Of a DNA stretch of 64,000 bases, positions 8,646-17,059 are shown piece after piece. The stretch is from DATARH01 sp963712835. GTDB lineage: Bacteria > Pseudomonadota > Alphaproteobacteria > ATCC43930 > CGMCC-115725. Location of the stretch: the NCBI GenBank assembly GCA_963712835.1, contig CAVQJJ010000006.1, positions 248,001-312,000 of the forward strand. Direction: 5' to 3'. The stretch's first letter is position 1. Each line of letters opens with the position of its first letter. The translations under genes and the position numbers were made by a program. A model generated the notes under the pieces. The model was not told the DNA's origin, did no database searches, and saw only the letters and a list, made by a program, of their open reading frames with translations.

Positions 8646-9494
8646 ATGAAGCTTTTGCGCTACGGCCCGGCGGGCCATGAAAAGCCCGGCATCATCGACA
8701 GGGACGGCCATATCCGCGACCTCTCCGGCACGGTGAAGGACATCAACGGCGAGACGCTGTCGCCGGCCTCGCTCGACCGGCTCAAGCGGCTCGACCTTTC
8801 GACCTTGCCGCTGGTCTCCGGCTCGCCGCGCATCGGCGCCTGCGTCGGCAATGTCGGCAAGGTGCTGGCGATCGGCCTCAACTATCGCAAGCATGCCGAG
8901 GAGGCCGGCATGCCGATCCCGTCGGAGCCGATCTTCTTCCTCAAGGCGACGAGCAGCATCTCCGGTCCGAACGACGACGTCGTCATCCCGCGCGGCTCGG
9001 AGAAGACCGATTACGAGGTCGAGCTGGCGATCGTCATCGGCACCAAGGCGAGCTATGTCTCGGCAGCCGACGCGAAAAAATACATCGCCGGCTACTGCGT
9101 CGTGAACGATGTGTCGGAGCGCGAGTACCAGCTCGAGCGGCTCGGCCAGTGGACGAAAGGCAAGAGCTGCGACACGTTCTGTCCGATGGGCCCCTATGTG
9201 GTGACCGCCGATGAGATGCCCGACGCCAGCAAGCTGCAGGTGACGACCGATGTCAATGACGAGCGGCGGCAGGACAGCAACACCGCCGACCTGATCTTCG
9301 GCATCGAGCAGATCGTCAGCTATGTCAGCCAATTCATGACGCTCTACCCCGGCGACGTGATCCCGACCGGCACGCCGCAAGGCGTGGCGATGGGCTTCAA
9401 GCCGCCGAAATTCCTGCGCGCCGGCGACCGCATGCGCGTCGCGATCGAAGGCCTCGGCGAGCAGAACAATCGGCTCGTCGCGTTTTCGGGCTGA
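8646..9494 (+). CDS. Fumarylacetoacetate hydrolase family protein, 2,4-diketo-3-deoxy-sugar-acid hydrolase-like
   Basis: A 282-residue FAH-fold protein. The metal-ligand region DYEVELAIVIG, then CVVNDVSEREYQ, then PGDVIPTGTPQGV are the classic signatures of the family. The length and C-terminus match hydrolases that split 2,4-diketo-3-deoxy-L-fuconate or -rhamnonate into pyruvate and a hydroxy acid. It follows the SDR gene by 18 bp with AGGAGGA as ribosome-binding site, so the two form an operon. Ureidoglycolate lyase is a common but probably wrong automatic label for this subgroup. Confidence 0.83.
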   Translation: MKLLRYGPAGHEKPGIIDRDGHIRDLSGTVKDINGETLSPASLDRLKRLDLSTLPLVSGSPRIGACVGNVGKVLAIGLNYRKHAEEAGMPIPSEPIFFLKATSSISGPNDDVVIPRGSEKTDYEVELAIVIGTKASYVSAADAKKYIAGYCVVNDVSEREYQLERLGQWTKGKSCDTFCPMGPYVVTADEMPDASKLQVTTDVNDERRQDSNTADLIFGIEQIVSYVSQFMTLYPGDVIPTGTPQGVAMGFKPPKFLRAGDRMRVAIEGLGEQNNRLVAFSG

Positions 9495-9519
9495 GCCAGG
9501 GCGGCGCGGGACACTGGCG

Positions 9520-10206
9520 ATGAGCCGCCGCGTCCTCGGCACGCTGACCATCGGCCAGGCGCCACGCACGGATGTCGTACCGATCATCGAGCGCCACGTG
9601 CCGAATGGAACCCGGCTGGTGCATCGCGGCGCGCTCGATGGGCTGACGCGCGCCGCGATCGCCGACCGGTTCACCCCGGAGCCGGACGAGGCGGCGCTCA
9701 TCACCTGGCTGCAGGACGGCTCGTCGATCCAGCTATCGCGCCGCCGGATGCAAGGCCAGGTGCAGCGCGTCCTCGGCGATCTCGAAAGCGACGGCTGTGA
9801 CGTCATCCTGCTGCTCTGCACCGGCACGTTTATCGGCCTGGAGTGCCGACGCGCCTGGCTGATCGAGCCCGATCACATCATCCCGGGAATGGTCGCCGGC
9901 TTGGTCGAGCGGCGCCAACTCGGGATTCTAGTGCCTATTGCCGGGCAGATCGCGTCCGAAGCCGGCAAATGGAGCCCGCTGCACCGCCCGCCGCTGTTCG
10001 CCGCCGCCAGCCCCTATGGGGACGACGGCGAAGATGCGGCTCTCGCGGCCGGCAGGGAGCTGGTGTCGAAGGGCGTGGAAGCCGTGCTGCTCGACTGCAT
10101 CGGCTTTACCGAGCGCCACCGGGCGATGCTGTCGCCGCTCGGACTGCCGGTCATCCTGTCGAACGCGATCGTCGCCAAGGCGGTCGGCGAACTGCTCGAA
10201 GGCTGA
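9520..10206 (+). CDS. AroM family protein
   Basis: A 228-residue protein beginning MSRRVLGTLTIGQAPRTDV, the highly conserved opening of the AroM family. Later blocks LLLCTGTFIGL, GILVPIAGQ and VLLDCIGFTERHR fit an Asp/Glu-racemase-like fold with two conserved cysteines. E. coli AroM is co-regulated with aroL but has no known activity. Here it is followed 7 bp later by an amidase gene, suggesting a shared catabolic role rather than a shikimate one. The start has a weak ribosome-binding site. Confidence 0.86.
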   Translation: MSRRVLGTLTIGQAPRTDVVPIIERHVPNGTRLVHRGALDGLTRAAIADRFTPEPDEAALITWLQDGSSIQLSRRRMQGQVQRVLGDLESDGCDVILLLCTGTFIGLECRRAWLIEPDHIIPGMVAGLVERRQLGILVPIAGQIASEAGKWSPLHRPPLFAAASPYGDDGEDAALAAGRELVSKGVEAVLLDCIGFTERHRAMLSPLGLPVILSNAIVAKAVGELLEG

Positions 10207-10213
10207 GCCGGGC

Positions 10214-11383
10214 GTGACTGACGACTTCGGCGCCTTTGTACCCGGCGAGCGATTTCGCATCGAAGGCGCATCCAGCGGGCCCCTTGCCGGGCTGACCTTC
10301 GCGGCCAAGGATCTGTTCGACGTCGCCGGGCACGTGACGGGCGGTGGCAACCCGGATTGGGCGCGCGTCAATCCGGTGCCGACGCGCCATGCCTGGGCCG
10401 TGCAGCGGCTGCTCGACGCCGGCGCGACGCTGATCGGCAAGACGATCACCGACGAGGTGTCGCTCGGCATCCTTGGCGAGAACCCGTTCGACGGCACGGC
10501 CAAAAACCCGCGCGCGCCGGGCCGGGTGCCGGGCGGCTCGTCCTCGGGCTCCGCGGTCGCGGTCGCCGCCGGTCTGTGCGACACCGCGCTCGGCACCGAC
10601 ACCGGCGGCTCCGTGCGCGTGCCGGCGAGCTTTTGCGGGCTTTACGGCATCCGCCCGACACACGGCCGGCTCGACATCGCCGGCATGATGAGCCAAGCGC
10701 CGACCTCGGACACGACCGGCTGGTTCGGCCGTGACGCCCAGACCTTTGCCCGCGTCTCGGCGGTGATGCTCGGCGAGGACATCCCGGCCGAATTGCCGCG
10801 CCGGATGATCGTCGCGACCGATGCGTTCGCGGTCGCCGATCCCAACACCGCGACGGCGCTGCAGCCGCTTGTCGAGCGACTCGGCCGGGTGATTGGAGAG
10901 GTCGCCGAGGAGGGGATGGCGCCGCCGGGTCTGGTGGCGTGGGCCAATGCGCAGCGCACGATCCAGCCGTCGGAAGCGTGGCGGACCTTCAGGGAGTGGG
11001 TCGATCGGGTAAACCCGCGCATGCAGTTCAGCGTCGCGCGCAACCTCGCCGCGGCTGCCGCGATCACCGATGCCGAGCGCGCCCGCGCCCAATCGGTGCG
11101 AGAGGCGGCGCGCGCCCGGATGCGCAAGCTGCTGCCGCCGGGCACGATCCTCTGCCAGCCGACGACGCCTTTTCCGGCGCCGCTTTGCGGACAGCGGCTC
11201 AGCACGCTCGACCCGCTGCGCGAGCGCATCACGCGCCTCGCCTGCCATGGCGGGCTCACCGGCGTGCCGCAGGTGGTGATCCCCGGCTGCACCGTCGACG
11301 GTTTGCCGATCGGGCTGTCGATCATCGGCGGACCGGGAACCGACGCAACGCTTGTCGCGGTCGCTCGCGCTCTGGCGGAGTGA
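10214..11383 (+). CDS. Amidase signature family protein
   Basis: A 389-residue amidase signature enzyme with the complete catalytic set: Lys32 in FAAKDLFD, the cis-Ser in the GGSSSGSAVAV motif around residues 107-115, and the nucleophilic Ser133 in GTDTGGSVRVPA. The family hydrolyses amides with Ser-cisSer-Lys chemistry. The GTG at 10214 lies just after the AroM stop and gives a normal-length start; longer versions of this frame run through aroM in another frame. It is short compared with GatA (about 480). The KDLFDVAG and TGGGNPDW segments place it near indole-acetamide or AtzF-like single-domain amidases, but the substrate is open. Confidence 0.87.
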   Translation: MTDDFGAFVPGERFRIEGASSGPLAGLTFAAKDLFDVAGHVTGGGNPDWARVNPVPTRHAWAVQRLLDAGATLIGKTITDEVSLGILGENPFDGTAKNPRAPGRVPGGSSSGSAVAVAAGLCDTALGTDTGGSVRVPASFCGLYGIRPTHGRLDIAGMMSQAPTSDTTGWFGRDAQTFARVSAVMLGEDIPAELPRRMIVATDAFAVADPNTATALQPLVERLGRVIGEVAEEGMAPPGLVAWANAQRTIQPSEAWRTFREWVDRVNPRMQFSVARNLAAAAAITDAERARAQSVREAARARMRKLLPPGTILCQPTTPFPAPLCGQRLSTLDPLRERITRLACHGGLTGVPQVVIPGCTVDGLPIGLSIIGGPGTDATLVAVARALAE

Positions 11384-11429
11384 ACCGCCGCCCCGTATGC
11401 TCGGCGGCACGTCCGACAAGGAGGCCGCA

Positions 11430-11945
11430 ATGATTCATCACGTCTCGATCCCCGCCCGCAACCCCAAGCACGTCGCCGGCGTGCTGGCGGAGGTGATGGG
11501 CGGCAAATGCATGCCGTTCGGGCCGCTCGAAGGCGCCTTTATGGCGACCGGCAGCGACGGCTCGATGATCGAGGTTTATCCGGACAAGGCGACGCTCGAC
11601 ATCCCGGCCAATGACGACCAGGTCGTGTTCGGCGAGAACGCCGCGCCGCCGCAGACCTGGCCGTTTCACGTGCTGCTGTCGGTGCCGCTCGACCGCGAGG
11701 CGGTCGAGGCCATCGGCACACGCGAGGGCTGGCGCGCCAGGACCTTCGGCCGCGGCATGCAAGGCCACAAGCCGTTCTTCCACGTCATCGAATTCTGGCT
11801 GGAAAACCGCCTGATGATCGAGGTCGCGCCGCCCGACATGAAGCAGGAATACGAGGACTTCATTTCGGGTGCGGCCACCTCGATGCGCAACGATCCCGAA
11901 GCGTTGCGGCTGATGCGCGCCACGCACATCAAAGAGCCGGCCTGA
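11430..11945 (+). CDS. Glyoxalase/VOC-like hypothetical protein
   Basis: A 171-residue protein starting MIHHVSIPARNPKHVAGVL, which looks like the first beta-alpha unit of a vicinal-oxygen-chelate fold. His3 or His4 and Glu in SMIEVYP are possible metal ligands. The second half contains FHVIEFWLENRLMIEVAPP, which would form the paired repeat. It has a good ribosome-binding site (AAGGAGG) 5 bp upstream. It sits between the amidase and the Ldh-family oxidoreductase in an apparent operon. No specific activity can be assigned. Confidence 0.62.
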   Translation: MIHHVSIPARNPKHVAGVLAEVMGGKCMPFGPLEGAFMATGSDGSMIEVYPDKATLDIPANDDQVVFGENAAPPQTWPFHVLLSVPLDREAVEAIGTREGWRARTFGRGMQGHKPFFHVIEFWLENRLMIEVAPPDMKQEYEDFISGAATSMRNDPEALRLMRATHIKEPA

Positions 11946-11971
11946 CCGACCAGTCTTGACGGAGGAAATCC

Positions 11972-13036
11972 ATGCCGAAAATCCAGGCGGACCGGCTCGA
12001 GGAGATCGGCCGGGCCTTGTTCATCGCCGCCGGCACGCCGAAGGACGAGGCCGAGCTCGTCATGCGCCACATCGTCGGCGCTAACCTCGTCGGCCATGAT
12101 TCGCACGGCATCATCCAGGTGCCGACCTATATCGAGCGCATCAAGGTCGGTCACATCGTGCCCGGCGCGCCGTGGACGATCGTCAAGGAATCGGCCAACC
12201 ACACCGTCATCGACGGGCACTGGGCGTTCGGCTACGTCGCCAACGAGAAGGCGATGCGCCTCACCATCGAGAAGGCCGAGAAGGGCAGCGTCGCGGCGGC
12301 GACGGTGTTCCGCCAGGGCCATATCGGCCGGCTGTCGAGCTATTCGCAGATGGCGGCGAGAGCCGGGATGATCGGCCTCGTCACCGCCGATAGCGGGCGC
12401 TCGCCCAAGGCCGTCGCGCCGTTCGGCGGCCGCGAGGCGCGGCTCGGCACCAACCCGATCACGATCGCCGTGCCGTCCGATCTCGACGGGCCGGTCTATC
12501 TCGATATGGCGACTTCGGCCGCGGCGGCGGGGAAGATCGGCGTCGCGGTGGCGCGCGGCGAATCGGTGCCGGACGGATGGGTTATCGGCAAGGACGGCAA
12601 GCCGACCAACGACCCGCGCCAGCTGCGCCAGGGCGGTGCGCTGCTGCCGATGGGCGGCCCGGACGGCGGCTACAAGGGCTATGGTCTTGCCTTCATGGTC
12701 GAGATTTTGTGTGGCCTCTTGACCGGGCTGGGTTTCGGTGTCGAGCCGACCGGCCGGCACAATGACGGCTGCTTCATGGCCTGCTTCAAGGTCGAGGCGT
12801 TTCGGCCTCTGGCCGAGTTCAAGCAGGAGGTCGGCGAGTTCGTCCGCTACCTCAAGGCGACGCCGCCGGCCGAGGGCTCCAGCGGCGTGCTTTATCCCGG
12901 CGAGATCGAGCACATCAAGGAACAGGACCGGCGCAAGAATGGCGTCGAGGTCGAGGACGCGACCTGGACCAGGCTCAAGATGCTGGCCGAGGAATACAAG
13001 CTCGTCGACCAACTCGGCATGGGAGATGTCGAGTGA
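11972..13036 (+). CDS. Ldh family (malate/L-sulfolactate/ureidoglycolate-type) NAD(P)-dependent oxidoreductase
   Basis: A 354-residue member of the Ldh_2 family, unrelated to classical lactate dehydrogenases. The family landmarks VGHDSHGIIQVPTYI, FRQGHIGRL and LGTNPITIAVPS are present, with the active-site His in the DSHG block. Relatives reduce or oxidise 2-oxo/2-hydroxy acids (malate, sulfolactate, ureidoglycolate, 2,3-diketogulonate). The ATG has GGAGG eight bases upstream. The hydroxy acid released by the neighbouring FAH-type hydrolase is a possible substrate, but that is inference. Confidence 0.86.
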   Translation: MPKIQADRLEEIGRALFIAAGTPKDEAELVMRHIVGANLVGHDSHGIIQVPTYIERIKVGHIVPGAPWTIVKESANHTVIDGHWAFGYVANEKAMRLTIEKAEKGSVAAATVFRQGHIGRLSSYSQMAARAGMIGLVTADSGRSPKAVAPFGGREARLGTNPITIAVPSDLDGPVYLDMATSAAAAGKIGVAVARGESVPDGWVIGKDGKPTNDPRQLRQGGALLPMGGPDGGYKGYGLAFMVEILCGLLTGLGFGVEPTGRHNDGCFMACFKVEAFRPLAEFKQEVGEFVRYLKATPPAEGSSGVLYPGEIEHIKEQDRRKNGVEVEDATWTRLKMLAEEYKLVDQLGMGDVE

Positions 13037-13046
13037 GGAAATCAAG

Positions 13047-13700
13047 ATGATCGGGCAACCCGTCAGCGCCGACAGGCTCACCCTCTACGGCAGCTTCACC
13101 TCGAGTTCCAGCTACAAGCCGATGCTGTATTTGGCGCTGGCGCGGGTGGCGTTCTCGTTCCGCACGGTCAACCTCAAGATCGGGGTGCAGAAGGAGGCCG
13201 AATACCTCGCGGTCAACCGCTGGGGCGTGGTGCCGAGCCTCAAGCACAAGGGCCTCACGATCCTGCAATCGAACGTGATCCTCGACTACCTGGCGCGCGA
13301 AACCGGGATTTTCGAGGGGCGCACCGAGGCGGCGAAATGGGACGCGCGGTCGTGGCTGTCGTGGGAGGCGGACCACATCACCGCGGTGGCGCGGGTGCGC
13401 CACTCGGCGCGCTTCCGCAAGATGCACGACGAGGTCATCGCCGAGTTCCGGCCGCGCGCCGAGGCGGCGCTGTCCTTCGTCGACAAGACCGTCGCGAACC
13501 AGCCCTTCCTCGTCGGCGACTACATGACGATCGCCGATATCGGCTGCTGGGGCCGCATGGTGTTCATGGCCGAAGGCGGGTTCGAGATCTCGAACTGGCC
13601 GCATCTCGACGCCTGGGCCAACCGCATCAAGGCGATGCCGGGTTTTGCGCTCCCCTATGATCTGATTCCCTCCAAAGACCGCGAGTTCGACCCAGCCTAA
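13047..13700 (+). CDS. Glutathione S-transferase family protein
   Basis: A 217-residue GST. The N-terminal thioredoxin domain has LYGSFTSSSSYKPMLYLAL and the cis-Pro segment GVVPSLKHKG, followed by SNVILDYLAR. The helical C-terminal domain contains LVGDYMTIADIGCWG, the N-capping motif of GSTs. A Ser in the SFTSSSSY loop would be the glutathione-activating residue. I chose ATG 13047 because GTGAGGAA precedes it at correct spacing; an ATG at 13026 overlaps the preceding gene. Class and substrate unknown. Confidence 0.84.
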   Translation: MIGQPVSADRLTLYGSFTSSSSYKPMLYLALARVAFSFRTVNLKIGVQKEAEYLAVNRWGVVPSLKHKGLTILQSNVILDYLARETGIFEGRTEAAKWDARSWLSWEADHITAVARVRHSARFRKMHDEVIAEFRPRAEAALSFVDKTVANQPFLVGDYMTIADIGCWGRMVFMAEGGFEISNWPHLDAWANRIKAMPGFALPYDLIPSKDREFDPA

Positions 13701-13754
13701 GGTTGTGCCGCCAGGGTGGACTTGACAGCATGTCGTCGGCATTATCCGCGGGCG

Positions 13755-13994
13755 ATGATCGGCAGAACCTTGTTTATCCTGGCGTTTCCGGCGCTTCTCT
13801 TGCTTGCCGCGTGCCAGACGCCCGAAACCGAGAGTAGCGCACCTGCGCCGATGCCCGACATGAGCGGCTGGCGCCTCGCCTCGGGCAAATCGCCGACCCA
13901 GGCCGAGTTCACCGCGCTGACCGCGACCTGCGAAGCCAAGGGCGGGATCACCGACGCCTGCTTCGCGGAACTGGGGCTGAAAAAGGCGCCGTAA
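13755..13994 (+). CDS. Small lipoprotein
   Basis: A 79-residue protein with a textbook lipoprotein signal: MIGRTLFILAFPALLLLAAC, with the lipobox LAAC at residues 17-20. The mature region starts CQTPETESSAPAP and contains the motif SGKSPTQAEFTALTATC, which is common in small alphaproteobacterial lipoproteins of unknown function. Two further Cys could form a disulphide (TATC and DACF). It is convergent with the HAD gene, with 6 bp between stops. Confidence 0.75.
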   Translation: MIGRTLFILAFPALLLLAACQTPETESSAPAPMPDMSGWRLASGKSPTQAEFTALTATCEAKGGITDACFAELGLKKAP

Positions 13995-14000
13995 CGGCGG

Positions 14001-14729
14001 TCACTCCAGCAACTCGCTCAGCCTCCTGATGATCCGGTCGGGGACGATCGGCGTGCCGGGCGGCAGGCCGTTGCCATAGCCGTCATGCCAGATCGCGTGA
14101 ATGCCAAGGCGCTGCGGGCCGGCGACCTCCCATTCGAGATTGTCGCCGACCATCCAGGTCTCACGCGGGCCGACGCCGAGCACCTCCATCGCATGAGTGT
14201 AGGCGCGTTCCTCGGGTTTGCCGAAGCCGTGTTCGCCTTCTATTTGAATATGATCGAAGCGGTGTTCGAGCGCGAAACGCACGACCTTGGCGCGCTGCGG
14301 CGCGGCGGCGCCGTTGGTGATGAGCGCCAGCTTCACGCCCAGTTCCTTGAGGCGGTCGAGCGTCGCATGCGCGTCGGGGAACATCTCCAGCTCCTCGTCG
14401 TGCAGCGCGTTGTAGGCGTCGGCCATCGCGTCGCCAATCGCCTGCGCCGGCACCGGGTGACCGGCGGCGGTCAGCGCCCCAAAAGCATCGGCGACGATCT
14501 TGCGGCGCGCCTCGTCGATGCGGTGGCGCCAGTGCTTGTGGCGCGCCGGTTCGGCCCATAATTCGGTGGTGGCCGCCTGGATCGCCGCTCCGACGATCTC
14601 GGCCTCCAATGGCCCAAGCCAATCGGCGAAAGCGGCGATGGTGCGCCGCCATTGCGACGGCGACGGGCCAAACGCGACCAAGAGCGTGTCGTCGAGGTCG
14701 AACAGGATCGCGGTCGGCAGCTTGGTCAT
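14001..14729 (-). CDS. HAD family hydrolase
   Basis: A 242-residue haloacid-dehalogenase-fold phosphatase. Motif I is FDLDDTLL (Asp11 nucleophile, Asp13 acid), motif II is LALITNGA, the motif III lysine is in GFGKPEERAY, and motif IV is MVGDNLEWEV. The helical cap between motifs I and II marks it as subfamily IA, like phosphoglycolate or nucleotide phosphatases. The start codon overlaps the stop of the upstream lactonase-like gene by four bases, so translation is likely coupled. Confidence 0.88.
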   Translation of the reverse strand: MTKLPTAILFDLDDTLLVAFGPSPSQWRRTIAAFADWLGPLEAEIVGAAIQAATTELWAEPARHKHWRHRIDEARRKIVADAFGALTAAGHPVPAQAIGDAMADAYNALHDEELEMFPDAHATLDRLKELGVKLALITNGAAAPQRAKVVRFALEHRFDHIQIEGEHGFGKPEERAYTHAMEVLGVGPRETWMVGDNLEWEVAGPQRLGIHAIWHDGYGNGLPPGTPIVPDRIIRRLSELLE

Positions 14730-15490
14730 GCGATCGGTGCGGGCGCCTGCGGCACGGTTCGCCAGAATTCGGGGTCGTGGCCGAAAACGATGCGCGCGCC
14801 GGCGCGCTCGAGCGCTTCGAGGCGGTCAAGCGAGGCGAGCATCTGCCCCTTGTCGTAGGCAAAACGCGGCAGGCGGCGCTCGCGCAGCGTTTGGCAGAAA
14901 TAGCAGCTGTCGGCGGCGAGCACGATGTCGCCGCTGTCGAGCCGCACCTTCAGCGACTGGTGGCCGGGCGTGTGGCCGTGCGTCGGCAGGCAGACGACCG
15001 AGCCATCGCCGAACACGTCGTGTTCGCCGTCGACGAGGCGGAGCTTGTGGCCGAGGTCGAAATCGCGCGGGTTGAAGCCGCGCTTCTCGGCGGCGTCCGG
15101 GTCCATACCGGCATCCCATTCGCGGCGCTGCACCAGCAGCGTCGCGTTGGGCACGAGCGCGTTGCCGCCGCAATGGTCGAAATGGAAATGCGAGTTGATG
15201 AGGAGATCGATCTTGGCCGGATCGCGGTCGATCGCCGCGAGCCGGGCGCCGACCTCCTCGCCGGGCGCGAGGCCGATGCGGAAGAGGTTGGTCAGGCGCT
15301 CGCCGAGCCGGCCGGCCGGGTCGTGCCGGCAATCGGGGTGCAGCCCGGTGTCGAACAGCGCGCGGCCCTTGGAGTGCTCGATGAGGAAGACCGGAACCGG
15401 CACGGTGATGTCGCCCTCGCCGCCTTCCATGAGCCGGCCGAACTCGCCGGTGACGGCGCCGCAGGTGAAGGCGAAGAGTTTGATGGTCAT
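14726..15490 (-). CDS. N-acyl-homoserine-lactonase-like metallo-beta-lactamase protein
   Basis: A 254-residue MBL-fold hydrolase. The zinc motif is INSHFHFDHCGGN (His101, His103, Asp105, His106), followed by THGHTPGHQ and a final FGHDPEFW. This arrangement and length match the AttM/AiiB-like lactonase group. Real activity on acyl-homoserine lactones is not guaranteed, since many relatives open other lactones. The start at 15490 excludes a frame extension (to 15553) that lies inside a palindromic repeat element. It is translationally coupled to the downstream HAD gene by an ATGA overlap. Confidence 0.82.
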   Translation of the reverse strand: MTIKLFAFTCGAVTGEFGRLMEGGEGDITVPVPVFLIEHSKGRALFDTGLHPDCRHDPAGRLGERLTNLFRIGLAPGEEVGARLAAIDRDPAKIDLLINSHFHFDHCGGNALVPNATLLVQRREWDAGMDPDAAEKRGFNPRDFDLGHKLRLVDGEHDVFGDGSVVCLPTHGHTPGHQSLKVRLDSGDIVLAADSCYFCQTLRERRLPRFAYDKGQMLASLDRLEALERAGARIVFGHDPEFWRTVPQAPAPIA

Positions 15491-15516
15491 CGTGATCCCG
15501 ATCGGGCGGTGCAAAT

Positions 15517-15647
15517 CCCTCTCCGCCCATTGGGGGAAGAGGGAGGGGCCCATTGCAGAGCAATGGGAGGGCGAGGTGGGAAAGCGCTAACGCTTCTGGA
15601 ATCCCCCACCTCACCCGGGCCCTCTCCGCCCCCGAGGGCGGAGAGGG
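15517..15647. repeat. Composite palindromic repeat element, copy A
   Basis: About 131 bp bounded by two hairpins. The left hairpin is CCCTCTCCGCCC...GGGGGAAGAGGG and the right one is a near-perfect CCCTCTCCGCCC/GGGCGGAGAGGG. An inner complementary pair (GAGGTGGG with CCCACCTC) lies between them. The same architecture recurs at 28040-28167 inside a coding gene. It occupies the gap between the lactonase-like gene and the 2OG oxygenase gene. Confidence 0.85.
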
Positions 15648-15674
15648 AGATGAATATCGGCAAAGGCGTCATGT

Positions 15675-16724
15675 CTATTCCGCCGCCTCAACCATCTCGG
15701 CGGCTGAGGACTGATGGCCTTTCTGGTGGAAATAGTTGGCCCGGTAGAATTCGAGCACCAGCTCGCGATAGACGGTCGGCGCGTATTTGGCGGGGTTGTC
15801 GGCCGAAACGCAACTCGGCAGGCACTGGATCGTCGAATTCGGGTTGGGCGAGTGGAAATAGGCGATCGAATAGCGGTCGGCGCCGCTTTCGTTGAGCACG
15901 CCGTGCGGGGTCGACAGAAAGCGGTCGTTCGAGAAGCGCCGCATCATGTTGCCGAGATTGATGAGGAACGTGCCGTCGATGATCGGCGGCGGGAACCACT
16001 CGCCGGAGGGTAAGCGGACGGCGAGGCCGGGCACGTCGGTGCGCGCCAGCGCGGTCATGAAGGAATTGTCGGTATGCGGCGCCTGGCCGAACAGGTTGTC
16101 TTCGTCCGGGTCCTGCGGCGGGTAGTGCAGGAAGCGGAGATTGTGGTGGCCGTCGCCGGCGAAGAGCGGCGCGAAGGTATCGGGCGGCATGTCGAGCGCC
16201 GCCGCAAAAGCGGGCAGCATGCGGTCGCACATCGCGCCCAGCGTCTTGAAATAGGTCACCATCGGCCGGCGGATGTCGGGCAGCGAAGGCGGCCACTGGT
16301 TGCAGCCGCGCAGCGGCACCCGGGCCGCGACCTCCGGGTGGTCGAAGGCGCGGTCGTGGCTGATGAAGAAGCTCTCGTTCTGGTTCGGCCGGGTCGCCTT
16401 GTGCACGGTCGAGGCGCCCTGAACGGAGGCGTTCATCGGCAGATAGCCGATATTCCAGTCGTTGAGGCTGAGCGGGAGCTTTTCGTCCATCGGCAGGGCA
16501 TGAAAACGCCGCGAGGCGGCGAAGGCGGCATCGACGATTTGGTCGGGCACGCCGTGGCCGGCGATGTAGAAGAAGCCGACATTCTCGCAGGCATGACGCA
16601 CAAGCGGCACGAGGCGGTCGAGCGCGCCAGGCTCGCCGGCGAAATACGGGCCGTAATCGATAACCGGGATTTGCGCCGCCGCGGCGGCGTAATCCTTGAC
16701 GCCTTGTTCTTTGAACAGGTTCAT
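15675..16724 (-). CDS. Isopenicillin N synthase family 2-oxoglutarate/Fe(II) oxygenase
   Basis: A 349-residue non-haem iron oxygenase. The DIOX_N-like region (IPVIDYGPYFAGEP, then ENVGFFYIAGHGVP) is followed by the jelly-roll core with iron ligands HTD (GQAPHTDNSF) and the distal His in STPHGV, plus the co-substrate Arg-x-Ser in RYSIAYF. The three-residue facial triad is complete. Bacterial members act on small metabolites, including ethylene-forming and clavaminate-like reactions, and substrates are rarely predictable. The upstream region has strong inverted repeats (16778-16831). Confidence 0.88.
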   Translation of the reverse strand: MNLFKEQGVKDYAAAAAQIPVIDYGPYFAGEPGALDRLVPLVRHACENVGFFYIAGHGVPDQIVDAAFAASRRFHALPMDEKLPLSLNDWNIGYLPMNASVQGASTVHKATRPNQNESFFISHDRAFDHPEVAARVPLRGCNQWPPSLPDIRRPMVTYFKTLGAMCDRMLPAFAAALDMPPDTFAPLFAGDGHHNLRFLHYPPQDPDEDNLFGQAPHTDNSFMTALARTDVPGLAVRLPSGEWFPPPIIDGTFLINLGNMMRRFSNDRFLSTPHGVLNESGADRYSIAYFHSPNPNSTIQCLPSCVSADNPAKYAPTVYRELVLEFYRANYFHQKGHQSSAAEMVEAAE

Positions 16725-16777
16725 CGTCCGCCTCTCACCTTCGCAACGCCGCGACTATACCCCGACACGCCCCTTTT

Positions 16778-16831
16778 AACAGGCGGTTCACCGCCTGTTA
16801 TCCGCCTGTTATCGACGCCGATAACAGGCGG
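16778..16831. repeat. Two adjacent perfect inverted repeats sharing the CCGCCTGTTAT core
   Basis: IR1 is AACAGGCGGT-TC-ACCGCCTGTT (16778-16799). IR2 is CCGCCTGTTATCG-ACGC-CGATAACAGGCGG (16802-16831), a perfect 13-bp stem. The same core therefore occurs four times in 54 bp. It lies between the oxygenase start and an AT-rich island, and could be an extragenic palindrome or an operator. The remaining DNA to 17059 contains a REP-like CCGGCTTTCGCCGG (16842-16855) and no gene I can support. Confidence 0.85.
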
Positions 16832-17059
16832 TGTGCGTCTCCCGGCTTTCGCCGGTGCAGACTCCGATGCTTCGCTACGCGAAGCACCTCAGGATAAGGA
16901 TGGTTGGTCATCATGCGACGACGCTACCAGGCAATTTTGGCAATTTTAGCGTCGAGGGGGTTGGCCCAAAAAGCGGAGGGCTTATCGCACCTGTGACGAT
17001 GCATTTGGAGCTAAAATTCGGATTCGGTTGGAACGCGAGCAACCGGCTATGGTTGCGGT

